A stretch of 64,000 nucleotides of DNA from Myxococcota bacterium (lineage in GTDB: Bacteria; Myxococcota_A; Polyangia; Polyangiales; Polyangiaceae), in assembly GCA_963169915.1 (NCBI GenBank), contig CAUJEM010000067.1:28423-92422 (forward strand), read 5' to 3'. The translations under genes were made by a program, and so were the position numbers. How positions within the stretch are numbered: the first letter of the stretch is position 1; each line of letters opens with the position of its first letter. Below, one piece after another: positions 43,319-51,967 of this stretch. Below the pieces are notes generated by a model that ran no database searches, was not told the origin of the DNA, and was given only the letters and a program-made list of their open reading frames with translations.

Positions 43319-44833
43319 CTAGCCCCTGCGCTCCGAGAGCGGGAGCCCCGAGCGCCGCAGCGCCTCGAACACCCCCAAGGTCAATTGCGCCTCCACGCTC
43401 TTGAGATCACTGCTGACCGAGAGCCGCAGCCTCACGCTCGAGGCGTCGAAGCCGACGAGCTCCACCTTCGCCCCCGCGCCGTAGCGCCCCGCCACGTCAG
43501 TGAGCAGCGCCCGCGCTTCATCGAGGCGCTCTGGCGCCGCGAGCGAGACCTCCACCGCGACGGGGCGCTGCTTTCCGTGCACGCGCGCGGGCTGGACGAG
43601 CGCCAGCAGGTGCGGCACCCGCAGCAGCGAGCCGTCCTCGGCCTCCAGCTCCACGTCCGCCAGCGTGAGCGCCTTCACGCGACCCGCCTTCGGGCCAAGC
43701 TCCACGTAGCTGCCCACCTGGAGGCGGCGCCCGAAGACCAGGACCATCCCGACGAGCACGGAGGCCAGCGCAGGGGTGGCGGCCAGCGCGAAGGCGATGA
43801 CGCTGACGGTCCCGACGCGCACCAAGGCCCCGTCCGTGTCCCCGGTCACGACCGGCGCGAGGAACACCAGGGCCACCACCACCACCGCGGCACGCACCAG
43901 CGCGCTGGTCGGCGCCGCGAGATCCGCCGGGAGCCAGCGCAGCTCCACCTCCCCGCGCGCGACGCTCGCGAAGAACAGCGCCAGAAAGCGCACCGTCAGC
44001 ACCACCACCAGCCCCGCCAGCAACACCACCAGCACGACCGGGAGCGAGGTGGCGATCCGCCCGGTGAACTGGGAGAACGGGGCGATGATGGCGCCCGAGA
44101 GGTGCTCGCTGATGCCGCGAGTCCGCTCGAAGAGCGAGAGCGAGAACAGCAGGTACAGCCAGGCGACCCCGAATTGGCCGAGCCAGCGCCCTACCGTGAC
44201 GGCGACGAGCACGGCGCTCCGCAGCGTGGCCGGCCGCACCACCTCGATGCTCTGGACGCTGATGCCCGGGATCTTCCCGGGGTGGGAGGTGACCCAGTCG
44301 CGGCCGCGGTCGGAGAAATCCCCGACCTTACGCAGGAGGTAGAGCGCGACGAGGCCGAAGAAGACCGTGAGGCTGACGCCGAAGACGGTCTTGGCGATGT
44401 CCGCGCGACGCTGCTCGGCGCGGATGGCCTTCCTGACGTTCGTGGCGACCGCGTTGGCGTGATCTTCCAGCGAGGCGTTGCCCGCCGCCGCGGCGTCCGC
44501 CGCGCCGAGCTGCAGCACCGGCACCGCGCCGGCGTAGAGCGTGATGATGTCGTCACGCCGCTCCGTGCGCAGCTCGAGCGCACCTTCGTCGAACGCGGCC
44601 TCGATGGCACGCGTGGCGGCCCTGGCGCGAGCCCCGGGATCGACCCCGGCGAGCGGCGCGCGCAGCTCCGTGATGAGGGTGTCCTTCAGCCTCACCTCGG
44701 CCCGGTGCGCGGCCGGCGCTGGCTGCCCGGCGGAGGCCGAGGGCGCCGGCTGCGCGCCCGCCAAGCTCGGCGCCAGCACGAGCCCCACCACGGCGAGCCA
44801 TGACACGGCCAGCCAGTGGCGTACGCGCAGCAT
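43319..44833 (-). CDS. Mechanosensitive channel, MscS family
   Basis: A 504-residue protein read from ATG 44833 (GTG at 44860 would add 9 residues). It has a signal peptide ending SLAGA, a periplasmic helical domain (about 30-140), several membrane helices, and the MscS pore and beta domain: LVGMVLVFGRRLQVGSYVELGPKAGRVKALTLADVELEAEDGSLLRVPHLLAL, where the GxV-like G-x-V pattern after the pore helix is family standard. It heads a tight operon with two antiporters, so the unit should respond to osmotic or ionic stress. Confidence 0.88.
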   Translation of the reverse strand: MLRVRHWLAVSWLAVVGLVLAPSLAGAQPAPSASAGQPAPAAHRAEVRLKDTLITELRAPLAGVDPGARARAATRAIEAAFDEGALELRTERRDDIITLYAGAVPVLQLGAADAAAAGNASLEDHANAVATNVRKAIRAEQRRADIAKTVFGVSLTVFFGLVALYLLRKVGDFSDRGRDWVTSHPGKIPGISVQSIEVVRPATLRSAVLVAVTVGRWLGQFGVAWLYLLFSLSLFERTRGISEHLSGAIIAPFSQFTGRIATSLPVVLVVLLAGLVVVLTVRFLALFFASVARGEVELRWLPADLAAPTSALVRAAVVVVALVFLAPVVTGDTDGALVRVGTVSVIAFALAATPALASVLVGMVLVFGRRLQVGSYVELGPKAGRVKALTLADVELEAEDGSLLRVPHLLALVQPARVHGKQRPVAVEVSLAAPERLDEARALLTDVAGRYGAGAKVELVGFDASSVRLRLSVSSDLKSVEAQLTLGVFEALRRSGLPLSERRG

Positions 44834-45084
44834 CACCCAGGTCAAGATCGCGGTCACCACGGGTGCCTAGAGCCTGTCATCGTTAAGGCTCGGAGAGCAA
44901 GCCGAGGCTGCCTGTCCAGCGCCCGACCAGCGTGGGAGAGGGCACGGCGGAGCCAGCCTCGAGCGACGGGCCGACGACGCGCGCGGAGCACGTCGAGCGC
45001 TGAGCGACCGTACGGCCAAGCGTGGTCACCTCGCGCCGGGTGGAGCCGAGGCCGCGCCCGCTCCCTCGGCCCAGCTGGCGCGTG

Positions 45085-46197
45085 CTACTCCGGCGCGAGG
45101 ATGTCTCGCCACTGCGGCGAGCCCCGGAGCATGGCGCCGACCCAGTCCGTGAACTTCACGCCGCCCACCTCGACCTCGTAGTAGCCAGCGAGCATGACGG
45201 TGTGCGCCGAGCCCTCGATGAGGTAGCGGTGAAAGCCCTTCGGGTGCTGCGCGCTCAGCTCCCCGGTGGCGGACAGGACCTCCGCCTTGAATTTCTCTGG
45301 GTCCATGTCGAGAAATCCCCCGCCGATGATGCCGTCCTCGTAGCTGGAGAAGGCGCCGTACCGGATGCTGGGATCGTGCCGCAGGTGCCAGTCGATGACC
45401 GTGGTGAAGCGGCCTTCGCTGCAGCCGGTGCAGCCGTCGGGCATCGCTTGATCGATGCGCCAGTCGCGCTTGATGAGCTCCACCATCTCTTGATCTTCCG
45501 GGTTGGTGAGCCCCAGCCCGGCGTCGTTGAAGACGAACAGGCGAGTGTGGGGGTACACCAGACGCACGATGGCGGTCCCGAGGAGCGTGCCGTAGCCACC
45601 CGCGCTCGTGCCGACCAGGGCGATGCTGCGCGGGTTCGGGAAGCGGCTCTTGGCGATGTCCAGCGCCGCGCTGAGGTTCATGAGGCCGCGGTGGTGGCGC
45701 TGCTCGCCGTCCGTCTGCGGGTCGTTGTCCCCGGAGAAGACGGAGCCGTCACAGTAGCTGACGAAGACGACGTTGCGGTCTCCCAGCGGGTTGCGCTCCA
45801 CGTCCGGATCGGTCCACGCGATGTTGGCCACGCCCGGGGCCGCCGTCTTGGTGGCGGCGCATTTGCCGGTCCAGCACGCGCCGCCGCCCTGCAGGTAGAT
45901 GAGCAGATCGCTGCTCCCCACGTCGCGCACGCTCGTGAAAAAGGGGCTCCCGTAGAGGCAGGTGGGGCCGTCTGGCGCGCTGAACTCGTAGGCCGTGAAG
46001 CTCTCTTCTTCCATCACGCGATCCGCCGAGAACTTGCCGAGATAGCGCGCCGCGCCCTTCGCCTCGAGCTCCGCCAAGGCCTCGTCGTCGTAGCCGATGA
46101 CCTCCTGCGCGGGCGCGGCGTCGTCCTCCGCGCCGCAGCCCGCCAGCGCAAGGGCTTGAACCACCACCATACCAGCCGCCTGCCACGCGCTTCGCAT
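45085..46197 (-). CDS. Pectinacetylesterase/Notum-family lipoprotein
   Basis: A 370-residue lipoprotein read from ATG 46197, which has a good ribosome site (GAGGGG). The lipobox is ALAGC. The serine hydrolase fold shows LLIYLQGGGACWTGKCAA (oxyanion region), VVFVSYCDGSVFSGDN and the nucleophile motif GTSAGGYG, the layout of plant-type pectinacetylesterases and animal Notum. Near the end KGFHRYLIEGSAHTVML holds the catalytic His. Probably removes acyl groups from polysaccharide or protein outside the cell. Confidence 0.88.
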   Translation of the reverse strand: MRSAWQAAGMVVVQALALAGCGAEDDAAPAQEVIGYDDEALAELEAKGAARYLGKFSADRVMEEESFTAYEFSAPDGPTCLYGSPFFTSVRDVGSSDLLIYLQGGGACWTGKCAATKTAAPGVANIAWTDPDVERNPLGDRNVVFVSYCDGSVFSGDNDPQTDGEQRHHRGLMNLSAALDIAKSRFPNPRSIALVGTSAGGYGTLLGTAIVRLVYPHTRLFVFNDAGLGLTNPEDQEMVELIKRDWRIDQAMPDGCTGCSEGRFTTVIDWHLRHDPSIRYGAFSSYEDGIIGGGFLDMDPEKFKAEVLSATGELSAQHPKGFHRYLIEGSAHTVMLAGYYEVEVGGVKFTDWVGAMLRGSPQWRDILAPE

Positions 46198-46285
46198 CCC
46201 CTCAGCGTGCCTCAAGCGCCGAGCGAGGTCTAGCGCGACCGTCACGCGGGCTCGGGCTGCGCACGCCGCCGAGCCGCATCGCCCG

Positions 46286-46954
46286 TCAGTAGCTGCCCTG
46301 CACCAGGAACAGCGCGCCACCCGGGACGGGCTGCGCCGCCGTCGTGAGGCCCTCCCGGCGCGCCGCGCGCAGGGCGCCCGTCGGCTGGGTCTGGATCTGC
46401 AGCTCGCCCACCAGCAGCCCCGACGGCAGCGACAGCCACCCCGAGACGTGGCGGTCGTGGACGAGCCACAGGTAGTAGGCGCCGCCCAGGTTCACCGCCG
46501 CCGACGCGAGGCGCGGAAGCCAGCCGCTGCGCAGGCGCTCGTCGTCTGCAGCGCGCCGGAGCAGGCGCTCGGCCACGGCGAGCTTGCGCTGGCGCTGCGC
46601 CGGCGTGGCGCTGGGCAAGGCGTCGAGCTCGTCGGCCGCGCCGTGGGGGACGAAGGGGACCGCCCACGCCGCGAGCAGCCCGAGCCCGGATTTTACCGCG
46701 CCCACACGCGCGTCGATCCGCAGCCCCTCGTCCGGCCACCACAGCCCAGCGCCCGCCTGGCCCAAGGTCAGCGCGGCGAAGGTCAGGACCCACGCGCGTG
46801 ACCAGCGCAGCGTCGCCTCCTGCTCCTCTCGGAGCGATTGCTCTAGGCGCGCGAGCCTCGCGTCCGGCGCCTGCGCCTCGGCGAGGCTCGCCCCGCCGAG
46901 CGCCACGAGCAAGCAGCCCCAGCCGAGCCTTCGCGCGCCATGCATCCGCGACAC
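46286..46954 (-). CDS. Hypothetical membrane protein
   Basis: A 222-residue protein with a signal peptide (MSRMHGARRLGWGCLLVALGGASLAEA), a short coiled segment (ARLARLEQSLREEQEATLRW) and three to four hydrophobic stretches (AWVLTFAALTLGQAGAGLWW, AVKSGLGLLAAWAVPFVPHG, AAVNLGGAYYLWLVHD). No family recognised. It sits directly after the RNA methyltransferase gene (1 nt gap) and 88 nt before the esterase gene, all on the minus strand. Confidence 0.72.
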   Translation of the reverse strand: MSRMHGARRLGWGCLLVALGGASLAEAQAPDARLARLEQSLREEQEATLRWSRAWVLTFAALTLGQAGAGLWWPDEGLRIDARVGAVKSGLGLLAAWAVPFVPHGAADELDALPSATPAQRQRKLAVAERLLRRAADDERLRSGWLPRLASAAVNLGGAYYLWLVHDRHVSGWLSLPSGLLVGELQIQTQPTGALRAARREGLTTAAQPVPGGALFLVQGSY

Positions 46955-46955
46955 G

Positions 46956-48293
46956 CTAGCCTAGCTGCTCACCGGGCGCGACGTGCTCCAGACGCGCGAC
47001 GAGCTCGACGTGCGGCGTCTGCGGCAAGGTGTCGAAGGCCTGCACGTCGATCAGCCGGTAGCCCGCGCGGAGCCGCTCCACGTCACGCACCAGCGTCTCC
47101 GCGCTGCAGCTCATCAGGTGCAGCCGGGGCGCCCCGAGGCGCAGCAGCTCGTCGCAGGCCAGGGCGGAGAGCCCGGTGCGCGGGGGGTTGGCCGTCACCA
47201 GCTCCGGGCGAGGCTCGCCCGCCGCCAGCCAGCGCTCGAGCCGCGCCTCCGTGGACTCCGCGGGGATGCCCAGCGCGAGGGCGCTCTCCGGGTAGCTCTC
47301 GCTCGGGACGACGCGCTCGAAGCTGCGGCGCAAGAGCGCCGTCGTCACGCCTGCGCCAGCGTAGAGATCGAGCGCCAGTCGGCCCGTCAGGGGGCGCCCC
47401 GCGCCGTCGCGCACGAGCGCTGCGTAGCAGGCGCGCGCCACGGCGGGGTTCGGCTGCAAGAAGCCGAGCGGCCCCACCGTGGTCGGGGCGCCCAGCGCGC
47501 CGAGCTCCAGCGCGTGGAGGCCGAGCAAGGGCCGCGCGGCCTCCCCGCGCAGCGCGTTGCCTCCGCCGGCGTGCGCGGACTGCGCCACGCCGTCCACCAC
47601 GTCGAGGAGCTGCGCCGGCAGCTCACGCGCCGCGCGGCTCTCCCACGCCGCCGTCACGAGCGTGAGCAGCACCTGCCGACCGTTCGTCTTGAGCCAGAGG
47701 TAGCGCAGATCTCCTCGCTGACCCTGCTCTCGGTACGGCTCGAGCCCGAGCGCGCTGCCCCGCTCCAGGACGGCGTCCGCGGCGCGCGTCAGGAGCGGGT
47801 GGTCCACGAGGCATCCCTGCATGGACGCGAGCTCATGGCTCCGGCGCGCCCAGCTCCCGAGCCGCAGCGCGCCCGCCGCTCCCGCGACGACGCGCTTGCT
47901 CGACCAGCGGTAGCCGAGCGCATCCCCGACGACCTGGAGCTCGGACACCGCTAGCCCGAGGCTCCGGAGCCGCGCGAGCTTCATGGCGCGTTGTGCGGGC
48001 TCCTCGAGCTCCATGAGCGCGCAGCCCGTGCACGCACCGCCGCGGCCCACGTGCCGTGGACAAGGGGCGCTCCGACGCGCGGGGTGCGGCTCGAGCACCC
48101 GCACGAGCCGCGCGACGGTGAGCGCCTGGTGCCGCGAGCGAGCCACCGGCTCCACCTGCGCGCGCTCGCCCGGAAAGGCGCCCGGGACGCGCCAGCGCTC
48201 CAGCCCCACCTCGGCACAGCCCCGCCCCTCGTCGTCCAGCGCCTCGACGCGCAGCTCCACCGGGGGGAGCGCCCGCGCGGCGCTCAGCGGCAA
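46956..48293 (-). CDS. RNA (uracil-5)-methyltransferase, TrmA/RumA family
   Basis: A 445-residue SAM-dependent enzyme that methylates C5 of a uridine in rRNA or tRNA. The N-terminal TRAM-like domain is followed by the 4Fe-4S cysteines CPRHVGRGGACTGCALMEL. The methyltransferase domain has GPLGFLQPNPAV, LDLYAGAGVTTALL (SAM), NPPRTGL and the catalytic Cys396 in LMSCSAETLVRDVERL, with the general base Glu in HVELVARL. Whether the target is U1939, U747 or U54 is not clear. It overlaps the upstream GH1 gene by 10 nt. Confidence 0.92.
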   Translation of the reverse strand: MPLSAARALPPVELRVEALDDEGRGCAEVGLERWRVPGAFPGERAQVEPVARSRHQALTVARLVRVLEPHPARRSAPCPRHVGRGGACTGCALMELEEPAQRAMKLARLRSLGLAVSELQVVGDALGYRWSSKRVVAGAAGALRLGSWARRSHELASMQGCLVDHPLLTRAADAVLERGSALGLEPYREQGQRGDLRYLWLKTNGRQVLLTLVTAAWESRAARELPAQLLDVVDGVAQSAHAGGGNALRGEAARPLLGLHALELGALGAPTTVGPLGFLQPNPAVARACYAALVRDGAGRPLTGRLALDLYAGAGVTTALLRRSFERVVPSESYPESALALGIPAESTEARLERWLAAGEPRPELVTANPPRTGLSALACDELLRLGAPRLHLMSCSAETLVRDVERLRAGYRLIDVQAFDTLPQTPHVELVARLEHVAPGEQLG

Positions 48294-49906
48294 AACACCT
48301 GCTCTTCGTCGATCGGCCCCTCGGGCGTCATGGGCCCCGAGCCGCCGTAACGCGCGCGCTGCGCGCCGCTGACGGCGCGCGCCCGCGTGATCCGTCCGTA
48401 CACGTCCGCGCCCTCCGTGGCGGTGCGCGTGTAGCCTCCCTCATAGTCCACCGTGAAGAGCCCGAAGCGCGGCGTGTAGCCCTCCGCCCACTCGAAGTTG
48501 TCGTAGAGGCTCCAGTGGTAGTAGCCCCGCACGTCCACGCCCGCCTCGCGAGCCTGGGCGAGCTGCTCGAGGGAGCGCACGACGTTCTCCGCGCGGCGCG
48601 CCCCCACGCCCGTGGCAATGCCGCTCTCGGTCACCACCAGCGGCAGCGAAGGGAAGCGCTTGGAGTAGTCCAGCAAGATCTTCGAGAGCCCCTCGGCGTG
48701 AAACTCGTAGTGCATGGCCGGGACGCAGTGCGTCTTGTCCAGCGCTGGCACGCAGGAGCCGAAGTCGAAGCCGCTGAAGCACGGCGTGAGGTTGAGCACG
48801 GGCACCAGACCGCCCGCGCCGGTGACGCCCGTGCGGAAATAGTACTGGAGCCCGAGCCAATCGAGCGAGCCCCGCCACTCCGGGTGCTGCTCCTCCGCCT
48901 CACCGTCCAGGTTGGCGTCGAAGGTGCCGTCGAGGAGCGACTGCGCGAAGAGGTAGTGGTACACGTACACGAGGCGATCCCGCGCGGCGACGTCCTCCGG
49001 CTCCGTGCTGGGCTGATTCGCGCGGGAGGGCACCCAGTCGGCCACGGCCAGCGTCATCCCCACGTCCGCGGCGACGCCATCGCCATCGGCGTCGCCCGTG
49101 TCGGCGGCCTTGATGGCCGCATAGGCCTTGGCGCTGCCGTCGATGAAGTCGCGCACGACGGGCACGAACTCCTCCAACATCTTGAAGAGCTTCTGCTTGC
49201 CCGGCGGGAACTGCGCCACGCCGTAGGCGGCGAGCAAGTAGTTGATGGGCTCGTTGACGGTGCCCCACTCATCCACCCGATCACCGAAGCGCTCGGCCAA
49301 CAGCCGAGCGTGCTCCGCAAACTCCTCCACCACCAGCGCGCCGCCCGTGGGGTGCCCCCAGCCGCAGAGGTTCCGATCGGTGGGGCCTTGGGCGCAGCCA
49401 GGATCCCGCGGGTCATCCACCCAAATCGGGTTGGAGAAGTGAAAGACGGTGATCATGGGCTTGATCCCCGCGGCGAGCAGGGCATCGATGAAGTCCGAGT
49501 AGTGCTGGAGCGCGGCCTCGTCGATCTTGTCGCGCTCCGGCTCCACCCTCGCCCACTCGATGCTGAAGCGGTAGCTGTCGAGCCCGAGCTGCTTCATCAG
49601 CTGGATGTCCTCGAGGGCCAGGGTGTAGCCCTTCGCCGCGTCGCCCACGAAGGTCCCGCGCCCGAGGCCACCCTGGTCCTTGGGGAGAGTGTAGGTGTAC
49701 CAGTCCGTCGCAGGGTTCTGGTCTTCAATCTGAGTGGCGGCGCTGGCGGCGCCGAACCGGAAGCTCCCCCGACCGCTCGCCTGCGTGAGCGAGCCAGGGT
49801 GGCCGAAGCCCAGGTCACGTGGCGCGGTGTCCGAGGGAGCCTCCGAGGAGCACCCGAGGGCTGCGGCGAGCAGGAGGGAGAGAGCTAGGCTGGGGCGAAG
49901 CGGCAT
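48284..49906 (-). CDS. GH1-family beta-glycosidase lipoprotein
   Basis: A 540-residue lipoprotein (lipobox AALGC near residue 19). The GH1 barrel shows FRFGAASAATQIED, LGLDSYRFSIEWARVEP, the acid/base Glu219 in TVNEP and the nucleophile Glu427 in VTESG (the usual form is TENG), and YYHWSLYDNFEWAEGYTPRFGL, which binds the -1 sugar. Beta-glucosidase or beta-galactosidase type activity is likely. The 3' end overlaps the RNA methyltransferase start by 10 nt, which is odd for genes with unrelated roles. Confidence 0.93.
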   Translation of the reverse strand: MPLRPSLALSLLLAAALGCSSEAPSDTAPRDLGFGHPGSLTQASGRGSFRFGAASAATQIEDQNPATDWYTYTLPKDQGGLGRGTFVGDAAKGYTLALEDIQLMKQLGLDSYRFSIEWARVEPERDKIDEAALQHYSDFIDALLAAGIKPMITVFHFSNPIWVDDPRDPGCAQGPTDRNLCGWGHPTGGALVVEEFAEHARLLAERFGDRVDEWGTVNEPINYLLAAYGVAQFPPGKQKLFKMLEEFVPVVRDFIDGSAKAYAAIKAADTGDADGDGVAADVGMTLAVADWVPSRANQPSTEPEDVAARDRLVYVYHYLFAQSLLDGTFDANLDGEAEEQHPEWRGSLDWLGLQYYFRTGVTGAGGLVPVLNLTPCFSGFDFGSCVPALDKTHCVPAMHYEFHAEGLSKILLDYSKRFPSLPLVVTESGIATGVGARRAENVVRSLEQLAQAREAGVDVRGYYHWSLYDNFEWAEGYTPRFGLFTVDYEGGYTRTATEGADVYGRITRARAVSGAQRARYGGSGPMTPEGPIDEEQVFCR

Positions 49907-50000
49907 CCAGCGATGCTAACACGGCGAAACCCGGGGGCTGGGGTAGACCTCCCGTGCGAGGGGTGACACGCTCTGGCGAGCGTATGACCCGGGAGGCGAC

Positions 50001-51554
50001 ATGCTGAGCGTTGGCCAAGAGCTACGGAGCGACTACCGCGTCACCGAGCTGGGGGAGCAGGGGCTCTGGTACGGGGTCCGGCTCGTCGACGGCGGCGAGG
50101 TCGCCGGGGTCCCGGAGCAGACCGCAGGGGGGGCCACGTGGGCTCGGGCCGTCGGCCTGGAGCACCCTCATTTGGCTGCGGTCCACGGCCCCCTCGAGGA
50201 CGAGCAGCAGCGTTGGCTCGTCGTCCAGCGCCTCCGGGGTGAGCCGCTGTCGAGGCGCTTGGCTCGTGACGGCAAGCTCCTCCCGGTCGACGCGGTGCGC
50301 GCCGGGCTGCGGCTCGTGGACGCCGTCTCCAAGCTGCATGAGCGCGGCGCGATCCACGGCGCGCTCAGCGCCGACAGCGTGCTCGTCGACGTCGCGGGCT
50401 TCACCGACCCGGTCCTGAGCTTCCAGCCTGGAGAGGCGCCCAGCGCATGGCCTCCCGAGCACGTCGCGGGCAGCGCCCCCACCGAGGCCGACGACGCGTG
50501 GGGCGTCGCCGCGCTGCTCCACCAGCTCCTGGTGGGGCAGCCGGTGACCCCGCTCGGCTTGGCCAGCGCCGCGGAGCTCGCCTCGCTGGGCTTCAAGGAC
50601 GCCGCGCTGTCGGAGGCGCTGGTCCACGCCCTGCGGACGCGCGCGCAAGATCGGAGCACCCTACGGGACTTGAAGCGAGCGCTCGCCCACTGGTTCGTGG
50701 AGCACGCCAGCGACGAGCCGAGCGTGCTGTCACGCCTCAACGTCACCATCCCTCCACCGCTGCCCCCCGCCCTCCCACCGGAGGCGTCCACTCCACCCCC
50801 GCCCACCGTCTCGAGCGCAACGCCACCTCGCCCTAGCCAGACCCCACCGCCCCCCGCTCGGCGTGGGCGCCTACCCCTCGTCGCGGGGCTGGCCTTGACG
50901 CTCGGGCTGGGCGGCGCCTGGCTCTTCTCCCAGCGCTCCTCCACGACGCCCCTGGAGCCGACAGCCAGCGCCAGCGCCACGGCCTCCCTCGCGCGGACGC
51001 CGGCGCCGGCCAGCGCCGCCGCCATCGACGTGCCGGAGATCCCGCTCGTCGCGTCTCAGGACGCCGCCACGGGCGACGAGCGCGCCACCTGCGTGGCGGG
51101 CTACCTGCCCCCCGGGGCCTTCCGCTCTACCTCGAGCTTGGATTTTCTGTGCTCCGAAGCGGACGTCGTCAAGGGGACGAAGCTCCTCGAGGCCGCCATC
51201 GTCCGGGGCGGCGCCGGCGGCCACCCCACGGCCGCCATGCGGCTGTTCTCGCAGCTCGAGTGGTATGAGCTCGCCGTCTACGCCACGGTGCGCCAGGGCT
51301 GCTGCGTGGACGCCGCGCCGCTCACGGCGCCGACGCCGAGCCCCGGCTGCCCACCCATGGCCGCGCCGCTGCAGGCCCTCGGCAAGAAGCTCGTGGAGGA
51401 CCCGCACGAGCTCGGTCCGCTGCTCGAGGCCTTCACCACCGCGGCCGACTGCGAGTTTGCCGCTGGTCAGGGCGCCGCCTACGGCCGAGTCGGCAAGCTC
51501 GGCGCGAGCGAGCGCGTCGCCTTCACGGAGTACACCGCCAAGCTCACCCGCTGA
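50001..51554 (+). CDS. Membrane-bound pseudokinase (Hanks fold, catalytic residues lost)
   Basis: A 517-residue protein. The N-terminal 240 residues have the helix and strand order of a Hanks kinase (MLSVGQELRSDYRVTELG, HPHLAAVHGPLEDEQQRWLVVQRLRGEPLSRRL, LVDAVSKLHERGAIHGALSADSVLVDV), but the Gly loop is absent, no VAIK lysine is present, HRDLKPEN reads H119-GALSADS, and there is no DFG. A Pro-rich linker (245-288), a membrane helix (290-310) and an extracytoplasmic domain with conserved-looking cysteines follow (CVAGYLPPGAF, QGCCVDAAPL). I infer a regulator or scaffold rather than an enzyme. Confidence 0.85.
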   Translation: MLSVGQELRSDYRVTELGEQGLWYGVRLVDGGEVAGVPEQTAGGATWARAVGLEHPHLAAVHGPLEDEQQRWLVVQRLRGEPLSRRLARDGKLLPVDAVRAGLRLVDAVSKLHERGAIHGALSADSVLVDVAGFTDPVLSFQPGEAPSAWPPEHVAGSAPTEADDAWGVAALLHQLLVGQPVTPLGLASAAELASLGFKDAALSEALVHALRTRAQDRSTLRDLKRALAHWFVEHASDEPSVLSRLNVTIPPPLPPALPPEASTPPPPTVSSATPPRPSQTPPPPARRGRLPLVAGLALTLGLGGAWLFSQRSSTTPLEPTASASATASLARTPAPASAAAIDVPEIPLVASQDAATGDERATCVAGYLPPGAFRSTSSLDFLCSEADVVKGTKLLEAAIVRGGAGGHPTAAMRLFSQLEWYELAVYATVRQGCCVDAAPLTAPTPSPGCPPMAAPLQALGKKLVEDPHELGPLLEAFTTAADCEFAAGQGAAYGRVGKLGASERVAFTEYTAKLTR

Positions 51555-51586
51555 GAGACGTCCAGGCGCCCCGGCGGGCCGCGCTC

Positions 51587-51865
51587 ATGATCGGCTTCCT
51601 GTTGCAGCTCACCCTCGGCATCGCGCTCCCCTGGGCTCTGGTGCGCTGGGACATGACGCGCCTCGCCCCGGCTCGACGCGCCCGCGCCTGGCCCGACAGC
51701 AGCCTGCTCGCGGCGGCCGTCGCCTTCGGACCGCTGTGCCTCCCGTTCCACTTCGTCAAGACGCGCGGCTGGCTCTGGGGGCTCCTACTCGGCGCCCTCG
51801 CGCTGCTCGGCTGCGCGCTGGGCGCAGCCCTGCCCGGGATGCTGCTCGAGGCGCTCGAGCCCTGA
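51587..51865 (+). CDS. Small membrane protein
   Basis: A 92-residue protein with two or three hydrophobic helices (IGFLLQLTLGIALPWALV, SLLAAAVAFGPLCLPFHFVKT, WLWGLLLGALALLGCALGAALPGMLL). No domain recognised. It begins 32 nt after the pseudokinase gene on the same strand and could be its membrane partner; hflX follows about 100 nt later. Confidence 0.7.
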   Translation: MIGFLLQLTLGIALPWALVRWDMTRLAPARRARAWPDSSLLAAAVAFGPLCLPFHFVKTRGWLWGLLLGALALLGCALGAALPGMLLEALEP

Positions 51866-51967
51866 GCCGCCGCCTCCTCCCACGAGGCCACGACCGCGAC
51901 GCGCGAGCCCTTCTCTCTGCGACCCGCGCTCAAATCTGCCATGCTGAAGCGCCGCGGCGCGGCAGCT

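Noticed and set aside
41933..44803. Long open frame on the plus strand opposite the antiporter/MscS operon
   Set aside because: Arg/His/Pro-rich antisense frame of the kind produced by GC-rich codon use; the minus-strand genes have clear membrane and family motifs.
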